Shown here in pieces: positions 1 through 19,619 of a stretch of 64,000 nucleotides of DNA. The notes below the pieces were generated by a model. That model was not told the DNA's origin, searched no databases, and saw only the letters and a program-made list of their open reading frames with translations. How positions within the stretch are numbered: the stretch's first letter is position 1; the number at the start of each line of letters is the position of its first letter. The DNA comes from Deinococcus aestuarii (GTDB lineage: Bacteria > Deinococcota > Deinococci > Deinococcales > Deinococcaceae). Position numbers and translations under genes: made by a program. Location of the stretch: assembly GCF_018863415.1 (NCBI RefSeq), contig NZ_JAHKSN010000004.1:199501-263500 (forward strand). Direction: 5' to 3'.

Positions 1-83
1 GTCACCACCTCCCCCTGCATCTGGGCGAGCGCCTGGAGGAGTTCTTGGCGGGTGTGGGCCGTCTGAGCTTGCAGCGTGGTCAT
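1..83 (-). CDS. 5' end of unidentified protein, coupled to fabD
   Basis: The first 27 codons of a minus-strand gene are visible before the window ends. It begins MTTLQAQTAHTRQELLQALA and is rich in Gln, Leu and Ala, probably a helix. The ATG (83-81) overlaps the fabD stop as ATGA, so translation is coupled and the gene belongs to the fatty acid operon. The N-terminus does not look like FabG or AcpP, which often follow fabD. I cannot name the function from this fragment. Confidence 0.6.
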   Translation of the reverse strand, partial: MTTLQAQTAHTRQELLQALAQMQGEVV

Positions 84-976
84 CCGAGATCGCCCGATTG
101 TCCCACGTTCAGGGTCCGGGCGTCCGGCAGGATGCGTCTGACGAGGCCCGTCAGCACCGTGCCGGGGCCGAACTCGATGAAGGTGTCCGCCCCAAGCGCC
201 GCGAGCCGCCGCACCGTCTCCACCCAGCGCACGCTCCCCGTGATCTGCCGCGCGAGCAGGTCCGGCAGCGTGGCGGGATCGCTGTTCGGCTCGGCGGTCA
301 CGTTCGCCACGACGGGAAAGGCGAAGGGACCGAAGGAGGTCGCCCGCAGGTCCGGGGTCAGGGCGTCCCGGGCGGGCCCCATCAGCGCGCAGTGGAAGGG
401 CGCACTCACCTTGAGGGGAATGACCTTCAGGCCCCGGCCCTTGAGTTCGGCGGCGGCGGCGTCCACGGCGGCCTTCTCCCCGGAGATGACGGTCTGGGTC
501 GGCGCGTTGAAGTTGGCGGGCTGCACGACGCCCTCCAGCCCGGCGCAGACCTCGCGCACCACGTCCGGGTCGCCCATCACGGCGCTCATGGCCCCGACTC
601 CGACGGGCACGGCCTGCTGCATCAGTTCGCCGCGCCGCCGGGTCAGCCGCAGGGCGTCCGCGAGCCCCAGCGTCCCGGCGGCGACGAGGGCGCTGTACTC
701 GCCCAACGAGTGTCCGGCGGCGAAGGCGGGGGTCAGACCCGTTCTCGCCTGCCACGCCCGGTAGGCCGCGACCGACGCGGCCACGAGCGCGGGCTGCTGG
801 TTGGCGGTGAGGGTCAGCGCCTCCGGCGGCCCGGTCTCGATCAGGGCGCGCAGACCGGGGAGGGTCCGCTCGGCCTCCGCGTACACGGCCTCGGCCTCGG
901 GGAAGGCGGCGGTGAGGTCGGCCCCCATGCCGACGGCGTGCGAGCCCTGGCCGGGGAAGAGGGCGGCGACCCTCAC
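80..976 (-). CDS. fabD: Malonyl-CoA:ACP transacylase
   Basis: Moves malonyl groups from CoA to acyl carrier protein to supply fatty acid elongation in the cytoplasm. The 298-residue product has the N-terminal FPGQGS motif (about 7-12) and the nucleophile elbow GHSLG with Ser90; a SAPFH segment near residue 200 carries the catalytic His. The start is GTG at 976, overlapping the fabH stop as GTGA; a longer reading from 1033 would run into fabH and adds non-family sequence. Downstream it overlaps the next gene as ATGA, so fabH-fabD-orf is one coupled operon. Length is normal for the family. Confidence 0.95.
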   Translation of the reverse strand: MRVAALFPGQGSHAVGMGADLTAAFPEAEAVYAEAERTLPGLRALIETGPPEALTLTANQQPALVAASVAAYRAWQARTGLTPAFAAGHSLGEYSALVAAGTLGLADALRLTRRRGELMQQAVPVGVGAMSAVMGDPDVVREVCAGLEGVVQPANFNAPTQTVISGEKAAVDAAAAELKGRGLKVIPLKVSAPFHCALMGPARDALTPDLRATSFGPFAFPVVANVTAEPNSDPATLPDLLARQITGSVRWVETVRRLAALGADTFIEFGPGTVLTGLVRRILPDARTLNVGQSGDLG

Positions 977-2022
977 ACGCCCACCGCTTCGCGCTCCGCC
1001 CGCGCCCCGAGGCTGGGGGCCCCGCCCCACCACCTCAGGGTGCCCGCCGCCCAGCTCAGGCCCCCGCCGAACGCGACGAGGAGGAGCTGCTGCCCGTCCC
1101 GGATGCGCCCGTCGTCGAGGGCCTCGCGCAGGGCGAGGGGCACGGTGGCGCTCGACGTGTTGCCGTAGCGGTCGAGGTTGACGACCGTCTTGCTCAGGGG
1201 CATCCCCACCCGCTCGCAGGCCGCCTCGATGATGCGGATATTGGCCTGATGCGGGATCAGCCAGTCCACGTCCGCGCTGCTCAGGCCCGTCCGGGCGAGG
1301 ACCTCGTTGCCGCTGTCGCCGAGCACGCGCACGGCGAACTTGAAGACCTCGCGGCCGTTCATCCCGACCGCCTCGCCCATCTCGAAACCGCCGGGGAGCC
1401 GGGGCGCGGCGCAGCGCAGGTAGAGGCTGGAGCCGCCCGCGCCGTCGGCCCCGAGCACGAAGTTCTGGAAGCCGTAGCCCTCCGGCACCGGCCCCACGAC
1501 CGCCGCGCCGCCCCCGTCCCCGAAGAGGATGGCGGTGTTGCGGTCATTCTGGTCCACGATCTTGGAGAGGGCCTCGGCACCCACCACGAGCACCCGCCGC
1601 GCCGTGCCCGCCAGGATCAGGCCCTGCGCCACGCTCAGGCCGTACACGAAACCGCTGCACGCCGTCGAGAGGTCGAAGGCGGCGGCCCCGGTCAGCCCCA
1701 CCTGCATGGCGATGAGGGCCGCCGTCGAGGGCATCAGGGCGTCGGGGCTCACCGTCGCGCAGATCACGGCGTCTACCTCGCGTAAGGCGTCCGGATCACG
1801 CGCGAGCAGGTCGCGCACGGCGCCCACCCCCACGTCCGAGGTGTACTCGTCGGCCTCCGTGAAGCGGCGCTCGCGGATGCCCGTGCGGCTCTCGATCCAC
1901 TCGGCGCTCGTGTCCATCCGCGCCTCGAAATCCGTATTCGTGACGACCCTGGGCGGCGCGTACGTGCCGAGGGCCGTGATGCCGAGGCTGGGGCGGGTGC
2001 CGGGGGCCGGGGAGGCGGTCAT
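973..2022 (-). CDS. fabH: 3-oxoacyl-ACP synthase III
   Basis: Condenses acetyl-CoA (or another acyl-CoA primer) with malonyl-ACP to start fatty acid synthesis, and so helps set branched versus straight-chain products. The 349-residue protein shows the full catalytic triad: Cys122 in DLSTACSGF, His258 in WLIPHQAN and Asn288 in RYGNTS. It is the first gene of the operon with fabD (GTGA overlap). The ATG at 2022 sits close behind a weak promoter that overlaps a perfect inverted repeat, so this is the likely regulated start of the operon. No Shine-Dalgarno is visible. Confidence 0.96.
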   Translation of the reverse strand: MTASPAPGTRPSLGITALGTYAPPRVVTNTDFEARMDTSAEWIESRTGIRERRFTEADEYTSDVGVGAVRDLLARDPDALREVDAVICATVSPDALMPSTAALIAMQVGLTGAAAFDLSTACSGFVYGLSVAQGLILAGTARRVLVVGAEALSKIVDQNDRNTAILFGDGGGAAVVGPVPEGYGFQNFVLGADGAGGSSLYLRCAAPRLPGGFEMGEAVGMNGREVFKFAVRVLGDSGNEVLARTGLSSADVDWLIPHQANIRIIEAACERVGMPLSKTVVNLDRYGNTSSATVPLALREALDDGRIRDGQQLLLVAFGGGLSWAAGTLRWWGGAPSLGARAEREAVGV

Positions 2023-2041
2023 GCGCGAACCGTATCATTCT

Positions 2042-2057
2042 TTGAACAGGCGTTCAA
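2042..2057. promoter_or_regulatory. Inverted repeat upstream of fabH, candidate repressor operator
   Basis: TTGAAC (2042-2047), 4-nt spacer, GTTCAA (2052-2057): a perfect 6-bp palindrome. On the minus strand the second arm also reads TTGAAC as a possible -35, 17 nt before TACGGT (2034-2029), which lies 4 nt before... the fabH ATG region. A dyad of this size over a fatty-acid promoter is typical of TetR-family control. That role is an inference. Confidence 0.5.
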
Positions 2058-2155
2058 GGAATTGCGGAACTCGGTTCAGGGGGTCTCATCTGAAACGGAG
2101 GAGGGACACGTCCCGGCGGACATGCCCCTCCCCTGGCCCTGCGGGCGTGGACGGA

Positions 2156-3760
<1,605 letters not shown>

Positions 3761-3942
3761 GCGCCCCCGTTCCCGCCCCGCTTCTCGTGCGGGGTGCGGG
3801 TGGGGCGGGTCCTCTCATGTGCCTGTGCCGCGCTCGCGCCCCCATCCCGAGTCGGAGCCGGGGCGCGCGACATGCCGCCGCGCATCATAAAGCCTGGGGC
3901 GCCGGGTGCGCGACTGCCCCTGGCCTCCTCCGACCGGAACGC

Positions 3943-3974
3943 AAAAAAGAGGACGGCCCGACAAGAGCCGCCTC
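3943..3974 (-). terminator. Intrinsic terminator of the tRNA-His/tRNA-Leu unit
   Basis: On the minus strand a GAGG..CCTC hairpin with an inner GGC/GCC pairing is followed by six T residues (3948-3943), just past the CCA end of tRNA-Leu. Confidence 0.75.
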
Positions 3975-3979
3975 ATGTG

Positions 3980-4065
<86 letters not shown>

Positions 4066-4127
4066 CCACGTCATTCGCCTTCAAAGGAGAACCCCGGCCT
4101 CCACGCAGGGCGGGGACCGGGGCAGCT

Positions 4128-4205
<78 letters not shown>

Positions 4206-4227
4206 GCGCACCTTTGCAGGCCCACAC

Positions 4228-4256
4228 ATCTTAGAGGGGGGGAGGCGGGGTGTCAA
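4228..4256 (-). promoter_or_regulatory. Strong sigma-70-type promoter of the tRNA unit
   Basis: On the minus strand: TTGACA (4256-4251), exactly 17 nt, TAAGAT (4233-4228). The -35 is a perfect match to consensus. It reads into tRNA-His and then tRNA-Leu. Confidence 0.85.
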
Positions 4257-4342
4257 TTGGTCCTGAGAGCAGGCCGAAGGGCTTACGTTCTTCCCCCTTT
4301 CCACACCCCAGGGCGTCTCCCGGCGCTACCCTGTTCCCACCT

Positions 4343-5485
<1,143 letters not shown>

Positions 5486-5496
5486 GCAGTCCGGCC

Positions 5497-5706
5497 CTGA
5501 CCTGTAGCTCTTGCCAGCAGGGGCTGATCGATGTGGCAAGACTCCCAGGAGGAGATTAGGTCATCTCCCTCTGCGACGACTGCGAGTCCGTCTGGTACGA
5601 GCGAAGGCAGTTGGGGTCAAGCCCTTCCAGTCCCCTCTACGCCGAATTCGGACAGCCATGCTTGCCCGAGAACTGTGAGCTGTTGACCGGTCTCAAAAAG
5701 TTGTGA
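5497..5706 (+). pseudogene. Decayed zinc-ribbon protein gene
   Basis: An in-frame reading of 69 codons shows TCSSCQQGLIDV, then a TAG (5557-5559) at codon 21, then CDDCESVWYERRQLG and a tail to TGA at 5704. The two CxxC pairs separated by about 23 residues look like a zinc ribbon. The expected ATG has become CTG (5497) and the TAG splits the two knuckles, so the gene appears inactivated. Its function before decay is unknown. Confidence 0.55.
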
Positions 5707-5720
5707 AGCATCCGAGACTT

Positions 5721-5751
5721 AGGCAGGCCGATGATAAAAGTTGGCCTGCCT
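5721..5751. terminator. Perfect 9-bp inverted repeat, possible hairpin terminator
   Basis: AGGCAGGCC (5721-5729), 13-nt loop, GGCCTGCCT (5743-5751), immediately after the decayed zinc-ribbon gene. There is no T-run, so it may be a factor-independent stop of low efficiency, a 3' stabiliser, or a protein site. Confidence 0.45.
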
Positions 5752-5888
5752 GGGATGGTACCGTTCCCCATCCCCCTCAACGCTAAACGTTCCGTCAGCT
5801 TCCCGAACCGCCCGGATCATCCTGCCGGGCGTAGGGTTTTCTTGTGCTGGACGCGCTGTAGACCGTTCGGTGGGGCACAGGGCCGCGC

Positions 5889-5917
5889 TTGCCACTCCCC
5901 CCGAAAGTTGATATAGT
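5889..5917 (+). promoter_or_regulatory. lon promoter
   Basis: TTGCCA (5889-5894), exactly 17 nt, TATAGT (5912-5917). Each box is one base off consensus. The predicted transcript has a leader of about 68 nt before the lon ATG, which carries its own AAGGAG. Confidence 0.8.
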
Positions 5918-5927
5918 TGCACTCAAG
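5907..5927. promoter_or_regulatory. HAIR-type HspR operator over the lon promoter
   Basis: GTTGATA (5907-5913), 7-nt spacer, ACTCAAG (5921-5927). The HAIR consensus is CTTGAGT-N7-ACTCAAG: the right half matches perfectly, the left half at TTGA, and the spacing is exact. It overlaps the -10 box and start region, as expected for repression by HspR. Confidence 0.65.
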
Positions 5928-5991
5928 TTTCCTGGCATTTCCAGCGCCAGAAGCTCCGCCGCAGGACCGCTCTAGGGCGAAAGGAGCCTTC

Positions 5992-8457
<2,466 letters not shown>

Positions 8458-8473
8458 GAAGAAACCTCTCCCG

Positions 8474-8507
8474 CCCTCCTCCGGCCCGTGTGCTGGGGGA
8501 GGGTTTT
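8474..8507 (+). terminator. Intrinsic terminator of lon
   Basis: CCCTCCTCC (8474-8482) pairs with GGGGGAGGG (8495-8503, one G-T) and is followed by TTTT (8504-8507). Confidence 0.8.
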
Positions 8508-8576
8508 CAGTTCCCTCGGCTCACGCCCGGTTAACCCTCCGGGGCTCCCTGCCCGTCAGCGTTTATCCTGTCCCCG

Positions 8577-9104
8577 ATGCCTGCGCCGCTGACGTTTCTG
8601 GTCGCCAGCCCCCACCTGCACGGGTTCTTCGAGGGCGCGGTGATCTTGCTGCTGGAGCACGACGAGAAGGGCGCGATGGGTCTGGTCGTCACCTCGCCCC
8701 TGCGGCAGACGGTGCAAGAACTCCTCCCGGACGTGCCCGGAGGCGAGGCGGGAAGCGCATGGTCGGGCGGCCCGGTGGACCCCACGGTGGGGTGGTGCCT
8801 GTACCGTGAGTCCACGAATCTCCCCGGGGAGGTCCGCCTCGCCCCCGGCCTGTTGGTCACGAGTAGCCTCGACGTGCTGCGGGCAGTGATGGCGAGCGGG
8901 CAGACCTTCATGCTGCTGCTGGGCTACGCGGGGTGGGCGGCGGGCCAGCTCACCGAGGAGGCGCGCGAGGGCACCTGGCTGTGGGTCGAGCAGGACACCC
9001 CCGACCTCCTCTGGAAAGTCTCTGCTGGCGAGCGCTGGCAGGCCGCACTCGACCACCTCGGCGTGAATCCGGGCACGATCATGCCGGGGGGAGCACAGGC
9101 GTAG
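8577..9104 (+). CDS. YqgE/AlgH family protein (UPF0301)
   Basis: The 175-residue product matches the YqgE/AlgH family: N-terminal TFLVASPHLHGFFEGAVILL, the central GGPVDP segment (about 64-69), then LLLGYAGWAAGQL. Members are small cytosolic proteins of uncertain role, linked in some bacteria to transcriptional control; no enzyme activity is established. The start is leaderless: TATCCT (8564-8569) ends 7 nt before the ATG and there is no ribosome-binding site. The gene lies between lon and tRNA-Asn as its own unit. Confidence 0.9.
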   Translation: MPAPLTFLVASPHLHGFFEGAVILLLEHDEKGAMGLVVTSPLRQTVQELLPDVPGGEAGSAWSGGPVDPTVGWCLYRESTNLPGEVRLAPGLLVTSSLDVLRAVMASGQTFMLLLGYAGWAAGQLTEEAREGTWLWVEQDTPDLLWKVSAGERWQAALDHLGVNPGTIMPGGAQA

Positions 9105-9118
9105 GCGTTCTCCGGCGC

Positions 9119-9148
9119 TTGCAGGATCAGGCGGGGCCATGCTACTAT
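9119..9148 (+). promoter_or_regulatory. Promoter of tRNA-Asn
   Basis: TTGCAG (9119-9124), 18 nt, TACTAT (9143-9148), about 36 nt before the mature tRNA start. Confidence 0.65.
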
Positions 9149-9184
9149 CCCTCTCGCGCCGGAAACGGCTCGCCACCACGGTCT

Positions 9185-9259
9185 TCGGCAGTAGCTCAGT
9201 GGCAGAGCGTCCGACTGTTAATCGGATGGTCGTAGGTTCGACCCCTACCTGCCGAGCCA
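9185..9259 (+). tRNA. tRNA-Asn (anticodon GUU)
   Basis: Acceptor TCGGCAG pairs with CTGCCGA; the anticodon stem TCCGA/TCGGA closes loop CTGTTAA (GTT); the T-arm is GTAGG TTCGACC CCTAC; discriminator G and encoded CCA (9257-9259). Confidence 0.96.
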
Positions 9260-9267
9260 ACAGAAAG

Positions 9268-9290
9268 CCCCCGCCCAGCGCGGGGGTTTT
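9268..9290 (+). terminator. Intrinsic terminator of tRNA-Asn
   Basis: CCCCCGC (9268-9274), 5-nt loop, GCGGGGG (9280-9286), then TTTT. Confidence 0.88.
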
Positions 9291-9403
9291 GTCTTTGGAA
9301 ACCGCGAGACGGCGGGTGGCAGGCCATCGGACGGGGGCCCGGAGCACCCCGCGCTCGTCCTCTCGCTCCGGACTTTCTGGCGAGGGGCTCGCGCACCGGG
9401 TGT

Positions 9404-9634
9404 TTAGTCTGCCGCCTCCTGGGCCTGGACCTCGGACCTGACCAGGGGCTCGGAGGAGATATAGCCGATGGTGCGCCAGGGAATTTCCACTTCGGCGCCG
9501 GCCGCGTGCAGGGTAAAGGGCGTCAGGGGGAGGACGGCCTGGTTCAGCGTCCGGCTCAGGCGATTTTTCTGGGCCGGAGTCAAGGTGGTGGTGATTACGT
9601 CGCCGTTACACAGGTGCAGCTTTACGCTCAGCAT
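9404..9634 (-). CDS. Small conserved-looking protein of unknown function
   Basis: 76 residues starting MLSVKLHLCNGDVITTTLTP, with no membrane segment or known motif. The beta-rich pattern, with a polar residue every second position at the start, suggests a small beta-barrel or SH3-like fold. The ATG at 9634 has GGAGG 6 nt upstream, so it is likely translated. The intergenic space to the divergent aminotransferase holds a TATGCT -10-like box and two direct ACTGTCTT repeats. I do not recognise the family. Confidence 0.6.
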   Translation of the reverse strand: MLSVKLHLCNGDVITTTLTPAQKNRLSRTLNQAVLPLTPFTLHAAGAEVEIPWRTIGYISSEPLVRSEVQAQEAAD

Positions 9635-9661
9635 CTCGCCTCCGGTGGGGAAGTCCCGACG

Positions 9662-9701
9662 GTGAATTGTGGGACTGTCTTCAGCATAAATTCACTGTCT
9701 T
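9662..9701. promoter_or_regulatory. Repeat-rich control region between divergent genes
   Basis: GTGAATT (9662-9668) and AATTCAC (9689-9695) form a 7-bp inverted repeat. ACTGTCTT occurs twice (9674-9681, 9694-9701), 20 bp apart. The minus-strand TATGCT lies inside. Confidence 0.45.
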
Positions 9702-9772
9702 ACCGGCTTCTTTCAACGTCCCCATCTCCGGGGTGACCGGGCAGGAAAGCGGAGAGTGTTAGCCTGCCGGGT

Positions 9773-10948
<1,176 letters not shown>

Positions 10949-11038
10949 TCCGGGAAAAAGAAGGGGCGTCCAACCGTCCTCCCGGCAGACGCCCTCTCCC
11001 CTCTTTTCCTCCACGCCACAGGCCGCTCGCCCCCCGCC

Positions 11039-13006
<1,968 letters not shown>

Positions 13007-13172
13007 GCGGGAAACCTCCGGGAGTGCGGCGCCCTCGGTGCGCCTCTGGAGCGGGCGCGGCGGGTTGTGGGTGCGCCTACTGTACCGCCGCCGGGACGGG
13101 GAGGCGCATGTCGTTACGGGAGGGGTACTGAACTGGGTCCAAGCTGCTTTCGCCCGCTCCCGGAGAGCGAAA

Positions 13173-13196
13173 CCCCCGACCACACCGGGCCGGGGG
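13173..13196 (-). terminator. Terminator-like hairpin between actP and acs
   Basis: On the minus strand CCCCCG...CGGGGG is followed by TTT. It would end or attenuate transcription leaving actP before acs. The T-run is short. Confidence 0.5.
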
Positions 13197-13222
13197 CTGA
13201 CTGCTGACCGCTGGAAGCTCCC

Positions 13223-13225
<3 letters not shown>
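13195..13225. repeat. Short CTGAC-rich intergenic repeat, copy 1
   Basis: CTGACTGCTGACCGCTG, abutting the actP stop, resembles one arm of the palindromic repeats at 56671-56743 and 61826-61904. The opposite arm is not evident here. Confidence 0.4.
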
Positions 13226-14811
<1,586 letters not shown>

Positions 14812-14815
<4 letters not shown>

Positions 14816-15111
14816 CCCCGGGCCTCCAGCGCCAGGCGGTCGAAGGTGCGGGCTTTGACCACATAGATCGCGGCCATGATCCAGCCCATCGCGAACTCCA
14901 GAAAGGCGAACACGTACCCGAAGGTCACGTTCCCGAATACCTTCGTCGCCATCAGCGGCTTGTTGTACCCCGCCAGGATGGGCAGCATGAAGTACAGCAC
15001 CAGAAACGTGACCGTCATGATCACGGTAAAGCGGTTGCGCTCGGCCACCAGCCGCGCGTAGGCGGCGTTGCGGACGAGCGGCGAGCCGGACTGCAAACGG
15101 GATACGGTCAT
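14812..15111 (-). CDS. DUF485 membrane protein, actP partner
   Basis: A 99-residue protein with two transmembrane segments (about 30-50 and 62-85) of the DUF485 family (YjcH-like), almost always encoded with actP. The exact role is not settled; it probably assists the permease. ATG 15111 has AGGAGG 6 nt upstream, and the longer in-frame reading lies inside the promoter. The stop overlaps the actP ATG, so expression is coupled. A good promoter lies about 85 nt upstream. Confidence 0.9.
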
Positions 15112-15194
15112 GCGGGCCTCCTGGGGCGGGGGGCGGGGAGCACGAGGGTCGGCGGGGCGCTTCGGGCGCACAGACAGATTGAAGGTTGTCCCAA

Positions 15195-15223
15195 AGATTA
15201 GGGCGCCATTAACCCAATAGCAA
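15195..15223 (-). promoter_or_regulatory. Promoter of the DUF485-actP operon
   Basis: On the minus strand: TTGCTA (15223-15218), 17 nt, TAATCT (15200-15195). This leaves an untranslated leader of about 75 nt with AGGAGG at its end. Confidence 0.7.
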
Positions 15224-15344
15224 TGGACCGGGTTCAAAAAGGACGTTCCTGCGGGCGGAACAGCGGGGCCTGGGCGCCCGCCGGGTTGGGGACAGCGTGA
15301 GCCCGGCCCCAACCCCCGCCCGCGTACCCGTTATGGTGGGGGAG

Positions 15345-16364
<1,020 letters not shown>

Positions 16365-16437
16365 GGGTGCCGTCCCTCGGGAGCAGCCCCCGACCCGCCG
16401 GGTTGTTGTCCTGGGGTGGGTGACAGGCCGTCCAGCC

Positions 16438-16466
16438 TTGTGTACTTAGGACACCAACCCTAAGAT
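16438..16466 (+). promoter_or_regulatory. Promoter and palindromic operator of the GntR gene
   Basis: TTGTGT (16438-16443), 17 nt, TAAGAT (16461-16466). Within it CTTAGG (16445-16450), 8 nt, CCTAAG (16459-16464) is a perfect inverted repeat covering the spacer and part of the -10, fitting autorepression. Confidence 0.65.
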
Positions 16467-16512
16467 GAGGTTGTATAGCCGCGCGTCTTCATGGCGGCCC
16501 CTGGAGGGATGC

Positions 16513-17205
<693 letters not shown>

Positions 17206-17370
17206 GGGCGGTGAGAAGAGGCTGGCGCCTGCGCGTTCCGGCCCTTTTCTTGTTCCACTTACCACCACCGACCCGCCACCGACCGCGCCTGGCCCGGTGT
17301 AGACACCCTCTCCCGCCTTCATGTTTGACGGGGTGCAATTTTGGACTCCAGGCGCTATATGTGAGGGATC

Positions 17371-17994
<624 letters not shown>

Positions 17995-18130
17995 GAACAC
18001 CCCCTCCGGCCCCCTCGCCCCGGTCGTCCCACACGCGGAATGGGAGGGGCCCCAAATCCCCACCTTTGCGCTGTGCCGCCCGCCCGGGCCGCGTAGAATG
18101 CCCTCCGATTTCCCCGGAGGTCTCCCCGCC

Positions 18131-19609
<1,479 letters not shown>

Positions 19610-19619
19610 GGGCCGGGCC

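Noticed and set aside
4283..4288. TTACGT, a half-site of the radiation/desiccation response motif
   Set aside because: The second half (ACRTAA at the right spacing) is absent, and the downstream acyl-CoA dehydrogenase is not a damage-response gene.
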